Positions 1-7,149 of a stretch of DNA of 64,000 nucleotides are shown here, in pieces. The stretch is taken from NCBI RefSeq assembly GCF_009765835.1, contig NZ_LMUS01000001.1, positions 1,354,198 through 1,418,197 on the forward strand, read 5' to 3'. The notes beneath the pieces are model-generated. The model was not told where the DNA came from, searched no databases, and worked only from the letters and a program-made list of their open reading frames with translations. The position numbers and the translations under genes are program-made. How positions within the stretch are numbered: the stretch's first letter is position 1; each line of letters begins with the position of its first letter. Source of the stretch: Granulicella sp. L56. Lineage in GTDB: Bacteria > Acidobacteriota > Terriglobia > Terriglobales > Acidobacteriaceae.

Positions 1-699
1 CTCGCCGCTTCGTTCCTCGGGGTGCCGCTCCAGTTTCTGCTCCAGTTCTACGGCCTCTCCATGACCACGGTCAGCCACGCCGCGCTGATGGTTGGGACAA
101 TGCCTGTCATTCTGGCTGTAGGCGCCACCCTCTTCGCGCACGAGCGCATGGACCGCACCGGCTGGATCGCCATGGCCGCCTCTACCTGCGGGGCCGCCTT
201 GATCGCTCTCGGCGGCCACCATTCAAGCGCTGGAGGCTCATCGCTGACGGGCGATCTGCTCATCGTCGCTTCCCTCTTCATCGCACTCTTCTGGATTCTC
301 TTCAACAAGCAGCTCATGGAGCGCCACTCCCACATCGTCATCACCACCTACGGGTTGGCGCTGGGCACGGCGATGCTGATGGTGTGGGTGCCCTTGCAGT
401 ATGGCCTGCCCCCGGTGGCGCACATCTCGCTGAAAGTATGGCTGGCGCTGGCGGCCAGCGGCCTGCTCTGCACGGCCACCACAACGCTGCTTTGGAATTG
501 GGGTCTTACTCAAGTTCCCGCATCGCAGGCGGGAGTTCTGCTCAACATGGAGCCGCTGATCGGCAGTCTACTCGGCGTGATTGTGCTGGGCGAGCATCTC
601 GGCCCCGATGCCTGGGCGGGCGGCGTACTTATCCTCGGCGCAGCGATCCTGCTGACAACCCGCTCGCGAACCCTTGTGCGCGAACAGCTTCCCATATAA
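1..699 (+). CDS. EamA-family (DMT superfamily) transporter, C-terminal part
   Basis: Inner-membrane transporter of the drug/metabolite superfamily; the substrate cannot be told from sequence. The reading frame is open from base 1, so the gene begins before the window and the GTG at 22 is only the first internal start. The visible part carries about seven or eight hydrophobic segments. The C-terminal EamA repeat is clear: a helix with LLCTATTTLLWNWGLTQVPA, then the typical NMEPLIGSLLGVIVLGEHLG segment and a final hydrophobic helix before a basic tail. It converges with scpA. The family assignment is firm; the role (amino-acid or metabolite export) is not. Confidence 0.85.
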   Translation, partial: LAASFLGVPLQFLLQFYGLSMTTVSHAALMVGTMPVILAVGATLFAHERMDRTGWIAMAASTCGAALIALGGHHSSAGGSSLTGDLLIVASLFIALFWILFNKQLMERHSHIVITTYGLALGTAMLMVWVPLQYGLPPVAHISLKVWLALAASGLLCTATTTLLWNWGLTQVPASQAGVLLNMEPLIGSLLGVIVLGEHLGPDAWAGGVLILGAAILLTTRSRTLVREQLPI

Positions 700-780
700 G
701 CGCTAGCGTGGCTGCCAAACGGCCAGAAGAATGCCTCTAAGTTCAGAGCCGGCAACAAAGACAAGAGCAAAAATACAGGG

Positions 781-820
781 GTCTCTCCACTGCGCTTCGC
801 TCCGGTCGAGATGACGTGCA
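781..820. repeat. possible dispersed intergenic repeat unit
   Basis: In the gap between the EamA gene and scpA there is a short GC-rich stretch (CACTGCGCTTCGCTCC followed by GGTCGAGATGACG). It resembles dispersed intergenic repeats that I associate with acidobacterial genomes. Only one copy is in the window, so the repeat status rests on memory of such genomes and not on the sequence here. Confidence 0.25.
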
Positions 821-866
821 GTTGTGGCGTAATTAGGGAGTTTAAAACAGATTCTGAGAACTGCCT

Positions 867-1853
867 CTACCGCCAATCGTCCCGCGCCTGATTCTGATCG
901 GCAAAGACCGCATCGAAGTTGTCCGTCTTCTTGATGAGGATATCTCCCTGTATGACTGGCTGGTGCAGCAATACTGCCTGCAAACGAACCAGCTCGAGCA
1001 TCGCCAGAAACATGCAGATCAGCGCCCGCTCCGTATGCGTATTGTGCAGCAGCCGCCGTAGGCTTACCGGCTTGTCTTCCATCATCAGCCGCCGCTTCAC
1101 ATAGTCGATCATCTGCGCCACCGTGACCGATTCCTCATCCACATTCAAGACGGGGCGTTCGCGCAGACGGTTCAAAATATCCTGAAATACTCGCACCAGG
1201 TCAACGGTGTCGGCGGCGATCTCGCGCTCGGCGTTGGCAGCCTCTTTGAACTCGCGAATCCCCGGATTCGACCAGGTCGCCTCTTCGATCTGCTGCTTCT
1301 GCATCAACATCTGCGCCGCGGCCTTGAAGCGCTCATGCTCCAGCAGTCGCTCCACCAGCTCGCGCCGCGGGTCTTCAGGATCGCCGCTGAGAATATCGTT
1401 GGGATCGCGCGGCAGCAGCGTCTTCGACTTGATGTGAATCAGCAGCGAGGCCATGTAGATGAACTCGCCCGCCGCGTCCACATCGGTCTGCTTCAACTGG
1501 TGGGTGTAGTCCAGAAACTGGCTGGTAATGCGCGCAATGGGGATGTCGTAGATGTCGATATTCTGCTTGCGAATCAGGTCCAGCAGAAGGTCGAGCGGCC
1601 CATCGTAGACAGCCCCAACCGTCACCGAGAACGGCGACTGTGAAGCCTCTTCCTTGGCGGCGGAAGGCCGCTTCGGCTCGGGCGGCCGCGGTGGAACCGG
1701 CTTCGGCTGCAGCTCAAAAGGCTCATGGGCTTCAGGCGTTGCACTCTCGGCTGTTTTTTCGTCCGGCGCGGAAGAGGCCGCCGCAGCGGTTGGCTCCGTC
1801 GTCACTTCAGGCAACTCGGGTGCGCCTTCGGGTTGGAGAATTTCGTCAGCCAT
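867..1853 (-). CDS. scpA: Segregation and condensation protein A
   Basis: Kleisin subunit of the bacterial SMC-ScpA-ScpB condensin, acting on the nucleoid in chromosome segregation. The ScpA core starts near residue 75 with YDGPLDLLLDLIRKQNIDIY and the segment GEFIYMASLLIHIKSKTLLP. The C-terminal winged-helix region contains LICMFLAMLELVRLQ. At 328 residues it is longer than the usual 240-270, because of an acidic, Ala/Pro-rich, probably disordered N-terminal extension of about 70 residues. Its ATG lies two bases after the trpS stop, so the two are surely cotranscribed. scpB is not in the window. Confidence 0.95.
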   Translation of the reverse strand: MADEILQPEGAPELPEVTTEPTAAAASSAPDEKTAESATPEAHEPFELQPKPVPPRPPEPKRPSAAKEEASQSPFSVTVGAVYDGPLDLLLDLIRKQNIDIYDIPIARITSQFLDYTHQLKQTDVDAAGEFIYMASLLIHIKSKTLLPRDPNDILSGDPEDPRRELVERLLEHERFKAAAQMLMQKQQIEEATWSNPGIREFKEAANAEREIAADTVDLVRVFQDILNRLRERPVLNVDEESVTVAQMIDYVKRRLMMEDKPVSLRRLLHNTHTERALICMFLAMLELVRLQAVLLHQPVIQGDILIKKTDNFDAVFADQNQARDDWR

Positions 1854-1855
1854 CG

Positions 1856-3025
1856 CTATTCCAGACCCACAGCAGAGCGTACCTGCTGCATCGTAATGGC
1901 GGCACGAGCCGCAGCCTTTGCAGCGCCGTCCTGAAGGATGGCGTCAACTTCGTCGGGGTTGGCCTCAAAGTGACGGCGACGCTCCTGTATGGGCGCCAGC
2001 GCCTCGACCACGCCGTCAGCCAGCCAGCTCTTGCACTCGATACAGCCTATACCGGCAGTGGTGCAGCCTTCACGCGCCTTCTGCTGCGTCTCTTCGCTCG
2101 AGAACACTTTATGCAGGTCGAAGACCGGGCACACATCCGGATTGCCGCGATCTTCACGGCGAATGCGGGCGGGATCGGTGACCATCGTCTTCAGCTTGGA
2201 CCGGATTTCCGGCTCTGGGTCAGAAAGCAGAATGGTGTTCTTATAACTCTTCGACATCTTGCGCCCGTCGGTGCCGGGCAGCTTGGGGGACGGCGTCAGC
2301 AGCACTTCAGGTTCGGGAAGAATAGTCCCAACAGAGTAGATCGATTTGAGCTTTGTTTGATGTGCTGCCTGAACCAGTTCGTGTGTATTGAAGTCTTCTT
2401 TGTCAGGCTGTTTCGCAATCTTCCGTGCCTTCGTCTTGACAGCCTCCAACTCCCAGGGAGCCGCATTGGAGTCAAGATAAAAGCGGCCGGGATAAAGGGA
2501 GTTGAAGCGACGCGCGACCTCACGGGTAATCTCAACGTGAGCCTCTTGGTCTTTGCCAACGGGCACATACTTGGGCTGATAAAGGAGAATGTCGGCGGAC
2601 TGTAACAGCGGGTAGCCGAGGAAACCGAAGGTGGCAAGATCCTTCTCTTTTAGCTGCTCTTGCTGGTCCTTATAGCTGGGGACGCGCTCAAGCCAACTCA
2701 AAGGCGTGATCATCCCCAACAGATCGTTAAGTTCGAAATGCGCGGGGACCTTGCTTTGAACAAAGATTGTGCAAAGTTTCGGATCAAGCCCCGCAGAAAG
2801 GAAATCGAGGGCCACATCGCGGATATTCTGCTTCAGATTGCTTGTATCCGCATAGTCCGTCGTCAGCGCGTGATAGTCCGCGATGAAGAAGTAGCACTCG
2901 TATTCGTGCTGGAGTTTTACCCAGTTGTAGAGCGCGCCCATGTAGTTGCCGAGATGCAACCGGCCCGTGGGACGCATCCCGCTGAGGACACGGCGGCGCG
3001 GCGTGTTCGATGTATTTTCAGTCAT
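1856..3025 (-). CDS. trpS: Tryptophan--tRNA ligase
   Basis: Class I aminoacyl-tRNA synthetase that charges tRNA-Trp. The HIGH-type signature appears as PTGRLHLGNYMGAL near the N-terminus and the KMSKS loop as GRKMSKSYKN. The length of about 389 residues is slightly longer than the typical 330-350. I chose the ATG at 3025; the frame also has a TTG at 3040, which would add five residues and has no better ribosome-binding site. The gene lies between an M50 protease gene and scpA, all on the minus strand. Confidence 0.96.
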   Translation of the reverse strand: MTENTSNTPRRRVLSGMRPTGRLHLGNYMGALYNWVKLQHEYECYFFIADYHALTTDYADTSNLKQNIRDVALDFLSAGLDPKLCTIFVQSKVPAHFELNDLLGMITPLSWLERVPSYKDQQEQLKEKDLATFGFLGYPLLQSADILLYQPKYVPVGKDQEAHVEITREVARRFNSLYPGRFYLDSNAAPWELEAVKTKARKIAKQPDKEDFNTHELVQAAHQTKLKSIYSVGTILPEPEVLLTPSPKLPGTDGRKMSKSYKNTILLSDPEPEIRSKLKTMVTDPARIRREDRGNPDVCPVFDLHKVFSSEETQQKAREGCTTAGIGCIECKSWLADGVVEALAPIQERRRHFEANPDEVDAILQDGAAKAAARAAITMQQVRSAVGLE

Positions 3026-3095
3026 TGCGATCAGACCCAAGGTTACATGATGAGGCAGCGCTGAGGCTGGAAGACTCTACAGCACAATCTCTTGC

Positions 3096-3797
3096 TTAGA
3101 GCGCAAAGAGCAGGTGATTGAACGTTCCCAAAAGCGGGTTAAAGAAGATGGTAAAGATGAAGCTCCCACCGATCAGGAACAGCACAATCAACCCGATCAT
3201 GCCCATGCGGTCGTACAGTTGCACCGCCTTATAGGGAAGAAAGTGCCGCAAAATATGGCTTCCGTCCAAAGGAGGAATCGGGATCAGGTTGAAGATGAAC
3301 AGCAGAAGATTGATAAGTATCACAAAATAAAGGAACAAAGCCACGGGAAACAAAGCTGGGAGATTCGCCGTAGAGATTCCTTTGATATTCGAGGCCAGCG
3401 CCACCGCTGTCGCCACTGCCGCCAGGCCACCTGCGATCGCATGTTTGAGGATAATCAGCAACACCAGCGCCACCGTAGCCATGGCCAGGTTGCTGGCTGG
3501 ACCGGCCAGCGTCACCAGGATGTCGTCCCTCTTGTAGTTCTTGAAGTTACGGGCCGTCACCGGCGTCGGCTTGGCCCAGCCGATCAGCGGCCAGTGGTAG
3601 ACCAGCGCCAGCAGCGGCATAAACACAGAACCCAAGGGGTCCAGGTGTTTCAGCGGGTTCAGTGTCACCCGCCCCAGCATCTTGGCCGTAGGATCGCCCA
3701 GCTTCCACGCCACCCAGGCATGGGCACACTCATGCACGCTGAAGGCAAGCACAAGAACAACTACTTGAAAAAGAATGAGTACAACTTCCTGATTCAT
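3096..3797 (-). CDS. Site-2 protease family (M50) membrane metalloprotease
   Basis: Small intramembrane zinc protease of the M50B type. The zinc motif HECAH lies in the first third (residues about 23-27), and the second metal-binding region is seen as NLIPIPPLDGSHIL near residue 175. There are five or six hydrophobic helices and no PDZ domain, so it belongs to the short type (about 220 residues) rather than RseP. The substrate is unknown. The gap to trpS is about 70 bases, so it may head the M50-trpS-scpA transcription unit. Confidence 0.9.
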   Translation of the reverse strand: MNQEVVLILFQVVVLVLAFSVHECAHAWVAWKLGDPTAKMLGRVTLNPLKHLDPLGSVFMPLLALVYHWPLIGWAKPTPVTARNFKNYKRDDILVTLAGPASNLAMATVALVLLIILKHAIAGGLAAVATAVALASNIKGISTANLPALFPVALFLYFVILINLLLFIFNLIPIPPLDGSHILRHFLPYKAVQLYDRMGMIGLIVLFLIGGSFIFTIFFNPLLGTFNHLLFAL

Positions 3798-3834
3798 ATC
3801 CCTAGCTTATCGGAGACAGCGGTGCCACGTTGCA

Positions 3835-4131
3835 TCAAGCGGTGCGCAGCCGTGTCTCGGTAAGCACCTCGGCGATGACCTGATCGTCTACTCCGTGTTT
3901 GCGAAGGCTTTCCGTTAACGCCTGTGCCTGAGAATGATCGAGCCGTTCAAGGTCCTTGCGCAGCCCCTCACCGATATAAGCGCGCATGAGCGGCTGGTAT
4001 CCTGAAAATCCCAGCGTCGGAGCGATCTCCTTCATATCTTCAATAACGCTTTCAGGCATTCGAATACTGATGGTCGTCATAGGACGGCCTTTCGTCATGC
4101 GTTCGAGAATACGTTCAGATGTCGTCTTCAT
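3835..4131 (-). CDS. BrnA-type antitoxin
   Basis: Putative DNA-binding antitoxin of a type II pair. The start at 4131 was chosen because GGAG lies five bases before this ATG; longer starts have no such site. The protein (98 residues) has a CopG/ribbon-helix-helix-like stretch (TISIRMPESVIEDMKEIA) followed by helices, as in BrnA and related antitoxins. It overlaps the 3' end of the upstream toxin gene by 17 bases, indicating translational coupling. In the BrnTA family the antitoxin neutralises the toxin and represses the shared promoter; both roles are inferred here. Confidence 0.75.
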   Translation of the reverse strand: MKTTSERILERMTKGRPMTTISIRMPESVIEDMKEIAPTLGFSGYQPLMRAYIGEGLRKDLERLDHSQAQALTESLRKHGVDDQVIAEVLTETRLRTA

Positions 4132-4414
4132 ACTGTCTCCTTTCCTGCGTCGTGGCAGCCCGCGCCGAAATGATTCGAATGGAATTTCCCTCAATGACCA
4201 GATGAACTACGACCAATAGACGTCTCGCCGTCGTGACTCCGACTGCAGCCTCTAGTACTTCATCGTCCTCGGTAGCGTCAACGGACACGTACAAGGGATC
4301 AAAAAATACTTCGCATGACTCTTCGAAGGTCACTGCGTGCTTCACATTATTTGTCCGGGCTTTTTCGGCATTCCAGACAAAGCGAAGCCTGCGATGAAGG
4401 TAAATTACATCCAT
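4115..4414 (-). CDS. BrnT-type toxin
   Basis: Ribonuclease-fold toxin of the BrnT family (99 residues, typical 90-100). Family landmarks are RFVWNAEKARTNNVKHAVTF at residues about 11-30, the FEESCEVFFDPL segment, and the C-terminal IRIISARAATTQERRQYE, which carries the conserved Ser-Ala-Arg and Arg-x-x-Tyr elements. Toxin precedes antitoxin, the normal BrnTA order. The operon is short and monocistronic in appearance, and a repeated AT-rich site lies directly before it. Confidence 0.85.
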   Translation of the reverse strand: MDVIYLHRRLRFVWNAEKARTNNVKHAVTFEESCEVFFDPLYVSVDATEDDEVLEAAVGVTTARRLLVVVHLVIEGNSIRIISARAATTQERRQYEDDI

Positions 4415-4420
4415 GAAATG

Positions 4421-4439
4421 TGTATATACGTTGTATATA
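4421..4439 (-). promoter_or_regulatory. Candidate promoter/operator of the brnT-brnA pair
   Basis: Two exact copies of TGTATATA (4421-4428 and 4432-4439) are separated by three bases, giving an 11-bp period of about one helical turn. They lie 7-25 bases before the toxin ATG. The AT-rich repeats would overlap the -10 region of the minus-strand promoter, which suits autorepression by the antitoxin. Binding is inferred. Confidence 0.5.
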
Positions 4440-4453
4440 TAAAAATCAAGATA

Positions 4454-5251
4454 TTATGCTGAGGGCTTGGCTTTCTCGCGCTTTACCCGCGCCGGAATCC
4501 CGACGGAAACACTCTGCGCCGGAACGTCGCGCGTAGCCAGAGCCATTGCGCCCAGCATGGCATCTTCGCCGACATTGGCTCCGGCAAGAACCGTTCCATG
4601 GTAGGTAACGCGTGCTCGCGGCCCCAGCTCCGTGGGCTTGGTGGTGACGTCCGCCTGCTTGTTGATGTCGTGAGTATGGCTGTAGATATTGGCGTAATCC
4701 GAAACGCTGGTGCCTTCGCGCAGAATGAGGCCGCCCCGGTCGTCGAGCATCACGTTCTTGTGGATCGTGCAATTGTCTTCGATGGTCAGGTTGTAGCCAT
4801 AGGTAAATTCGACGTTATGGAAGATCCGCACATGTTTGCCGAGATGCTTGAAAATATGCCGGCCTAACATGCAGCGAAAGCGAAAGCCAAGCCAGTGGTT
4901 CAGCCCCAGCGGAGAGCGATCGAACATTTGCCAGAACCAGATCAGCGGCTTGCGTATAGCGTATTGCTCAGCGTTGACGTCGCCGTAGTACTCCGGCTCC
5001 AGCGTGATGTTGCGCGGGTCAAATGACTCGGCAAGGACGCTCGAGGCAAGCTCGATGGTAAGCGTCGATTGCTTGTGAGCGCCATGAATTCTCCCAAGAT
5101 AAATCTGGTAAAGCTCATCGCGCACGATCTCGGAACGGCGATCGACCGACTGAGAGCGGGTGAAGTCCTCGTTGAGTTGTGAGAGCCACTTGAGGAAGGT
5201 CGCCTCTGCCTCAGGGGTTGGTTTGAGTTCGCGGTAGGCCTGGACGGTCAT
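4454..5251 (-). CDS. Left-handed beta-helix (hexapeptide) acyltransferase
   Basis: Probable O-acetyltransferase of the maltose/galactoside acetyltransferase superfamily. The C-terminal half (residues about 135-255) shows hexapeptide repeats: VRIFHNVEFTYGYNLTIEDN, then GLILREGTSVSDYANIYSHTH. The SHTHD stretch supplies the catalytic-type His. The N-terminal 120 residues are helical and family-specific. No acceptor can be named; sugar or cell-envelope acetylation is the usual role. The gene stands 21 bases downstream of the SIMPL gene on the same strand, so cotranscription is likely. Confidence 0.82.
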   Translation of the reverse strand: MTVQAYRELKPTPEAEATFLKWLSQLNEDFTRSQSVDRRSEIVRDELYQIYLGRIHGAHKQSTLTIELASSVLAESFDPRNITLEPEYYGDVNAEQYAIRKPLIWFWQMFDRSPLGLNHWLGFRFRCMLGRHIFKHLGKHVRIFHNVEFTYGYNLTIEDNCTIHKNVMLDDRGGLILREGTSVSDYANIYSHTHDINKQADVTTKPTELGPRARVTYHGTVLAGANVGEDAMLGAMALATRDVPAQSVSVGIPARVKREKAKPSA

Positions 5252-5272
5252 TGAGTCACTCCCTCTTCAAAG

Positions 5273-5998
5273 CTATTCGATGGCAAAAATGGCGGTGACG
5301 GTGGCCGACTTTTCAATCTGTCGAGGATTGATGGCCAGTGGCTCAACTTTATCCATCGCTGGTGAGGCGGCCATAGCGCGCATCATCATGGGTCGAATGG
5401 GGCTTGCCTGGACCTCGTTGCTCGCATAGAGTAGTCCGCCAAGCTTGGCATTGAGACTTTGTGCCATCTGCTCTGCCTGAGAGCGGGCGCGTTGCAAGGC
5501 TTTCGCAGCAGCCTGGGCCTCGGGGGCGTTCTCATCCTTGAAGCTCCAATCGATCTGTCCGCTTTGGTTGGCCCCTGCCTTCACCGCAAGGTCAAGCACC
5601 TTCGCCGCATCGTTGGCATTCGTGCGGACGGTCCAGCTCTGCGTCACCTGGAACTGGCGCTTGGCCTTCTCGGCATCCGTCAGCTTTTCCACCTGATAGT
5701 TCTGCACCGGGGTAACGGACTGGTTTTCGCTCTCGATAGAGTCCGATGGAATTCTGGCAGAGGTCAGCGCCTTCATGATGGCATTCGAGGTACGCGATCC
5801 GTTGGCATAGGCGGCATCGCTGTCCGGGCCATAGACGATAAATCCGACATGGACGGTAGCGATATCCGCTATGGCGGTTACCTTATCGGTGGCCGTGACG
5901 GAGATGGTGCGGTTTTCCTTGTTGACCTGAATCGTCTGCGCGGAGGCAGCGATGGCAGCGGTGCAGAGTGCGATAGCGGTGACGCGAAGGATCTTCAT
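5273..5998 (-). CDS. SIMPL domain-containing (DUF541) periplasmic protein
   Basis: Secreted protein with a signal peptide (MKILRVTAIALCTAAIAASAQ) followed by a SIMPL/DUF541 domain over most of its 241 residues. The typical features are the ISVTATDKVTAIADIATVHVGF start, the repeated alanine-rich helices with a KALQRARSQAEQMAQSLNAK segment, and the final SATVTAIFAIE strand. The family includes oxidative-stress-related and outer-membrane-associated proteins in other bacteria; no biochemical role can be assigned here. Its ATG overlaps the stop of the small gene upstream. Confidence 0.85.
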   Translation of the reverse strand: MKILRVTAIALCTAAIAASAQTIQVNKENRTISVTATDKVTAIADIATVHVGFIVYGPDSDAAYANGSRTSNAIMKALTSARIPSDSIESENQSVTPVQNYQVEKLTDAEKAKRQFQVTQSWTVRTNANDAAKVLDLAVKAGANQSGQIDWSFKDENAPEAQAAAKALQRARSQAEQMAQSLNAKLGGLLYASNEVQASPIRPMMMRAMAASPAMDKVEPLAINPRQIEKSATVTAIFAIE

Positions 5999-6186
5999 TC
6001 TTCCTCTCCTTTAGAGCCGATGAGATCGGCCATGGTGGGCTTGTATTTCGGCTTGGCTGCGAGCTTCTGTTTCGGATCGGGGATGACGCGCTCGGACGGT
6101 GGCGTGCCCAGGCGAGCTCGGGCATTTGCCTTGACGGCCTTGATCTTCGAAAAAACCTGCTTCTTCGGCTTGCTCATCTTGCTCAT
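5995..6186 (-). CDS. Small basic conserved hypothetical protein, coupled to SIMPL gene
   Basis: A 63-residue, Lys/Arg-rich protein (start MSKMSKPKKQVFSK). I chose the start at 6186, just after a GGGG run; the second ATG at 6177 is equally possible. Its TGA overlaps the ATG of the SIMPL gene (ATGA arrangement), which argues that it is really translated and coupled. No domain is recognised. The basic N-terminus followed by PPSERVIPDPKQKLAAKPKY suggests an extended, nucleic-acid- or membrane-surface-binding peptide, but that is speculation. Confidence 0.6.
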   Translation of the reverse strand: MSKMSKPKKQVFSKIKAVKANARARLGTPPSERVIPDPKQKLAAKPKYKPTMADLIGSKGEEE

Positions 6187-6312
6187 CCCCTGCTCAAGCT
6201 GGACACCTGCGGGCTGCAAAGCCCACACCGATTATGCAATACTCTGTTCGCAAGGGCAGCATGGCGGACAATTGCAGCGAAGTAACCGTCCCGACCCAGA
6301 CGAGGTGCCCGA

Positions 6313-6585
6313 ATGGAAGAGCGAGATTTTTTCGATGAGCGACCGGAACAACGTACGCATATGATGACCTGTCCCCACTGCGGACAGCAGGAGGAGTATC
6401 AACTGAGCTGGCTGGTGCGACGTAAAAAGGCCCAGTTGCCGCGCGGGGCGGACGACCGCGACCGTGCGCGCTTTGCCAAGGCCCAGAGCTACATGGTCCG
6501 ACGAGACGACATGGTGGGCTGCAAAAATGTCCGCTGCCGAAAGCGTTTCGACGTGGCTGGGATCCAGTCGGTCGCGTTTATCTAA
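6313..6585 (+). CDS. Small zinc-ribbon-like hypothetical protein
   Basis: A 90-residue protein with one early CPHCGQ pair (residues about 19-22) and a later CKNVRC pair (about 70-75), spaced like the two knuckles of a zinc ribbon. The middle is rich in Arg, Lys and Asp. GAGG lies seven bases before the ATG. It is transcribed divergently from the SIMPL cluster. I do not recognise the family; a zinc-binding or nucleic-acid-binding role is an inference from the cysteines. Confidence 0.65.
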   Translation: MEERDFFDERPEQRTHMMTCPHCGQQEEYQLSWLVRRKKAQLPRGADDRDRARFAKAQSYMVRRDDMVGCKNVRCRKRFDVAGIQSVAFI

Positions 6586-6758
6586 AGCCGTCGCCTTTAC
6601 GACTGAATGGATATTCAGCTATGCTTCGGCTGTGGGTTGGGCGGGTTTCTTTCCACACCCAGCTTCTACAGCCGATTGCTGTGATTTAATGGATGGGTTG
6701 TTGCCCGGCGGGTAACACGACCTTTGAACTGGAACACACGCAGGAGACGAATACGCTG

Positions 6759-7043
6759 ATGGCCAACACCTTGCTGCCTCTCGAAGAGCGGAATCTGACA
6801 CCCGATCAGGTGGAACAACTGGACAGGCGCCGCCGTCGCGGCCAGCTTTTTCTGACCCTCTGCCTGCAGTGCACCATCATTGCCTGCCTGGTAACGCTAT
6901 GGGCCGGGCAGGACTGGACAGTGTCTCCTGGGTGGATGCACCCGATGGTGTATTGGGATGCGATCATGTTCGCCGCGGCGATCTTCTTCGGCGTCGCCGG
7001 TATTCGTCTGCGCCGCGGCAGCACGGAGTTCATCAGCTATTAG
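6759..7043 (+). CDS. Small two-helix membrane protein
   Basis: A 94-residue protein with two hydrophobic segments (LFLTLCLQCTIIACLVTLWA and WDAIMFAAAIFFGVAGI) preceded by a charged cytoplasmic-like N-terminus with RRRRR. The ATG at 6759 was preferred to an upstream in-frame start because AGGAG stands shortly before it. No family is recognised and no function is proposed. It precedes the Fe-S/ETF module on the same strand with a gap of about 100 bases that shows no clear terminator. Confidence 0.6.
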   Translation: MANTLLPLEERNLTPDQVEQLDRRRRRGQLFLTLCLQCTIIACLVTLWAGQDWTVSPGWMHPMVYWDAIMFAAAIFFGVAGIRLRRGSTEFISY

Positions 7044-7149
7044 TTAGTAATGTTGAAGTCTTCGGATTTCAATACCTGACGGATACGCTGGAGCCACCTG
7101 CAGAAGCTGTAACGATGCGGGCCGTGTTGAGTGAAGGCGTAGCTCGCGG

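Noticed and set aside
1640..2605. Long plus-strand frame (321 codons) opposite scpA and trpS
   Set aside because: It runs antisense to two unmistakable genes with family motifs, has a composition typical of a mirrored GC-rich frame, and shows no domain.
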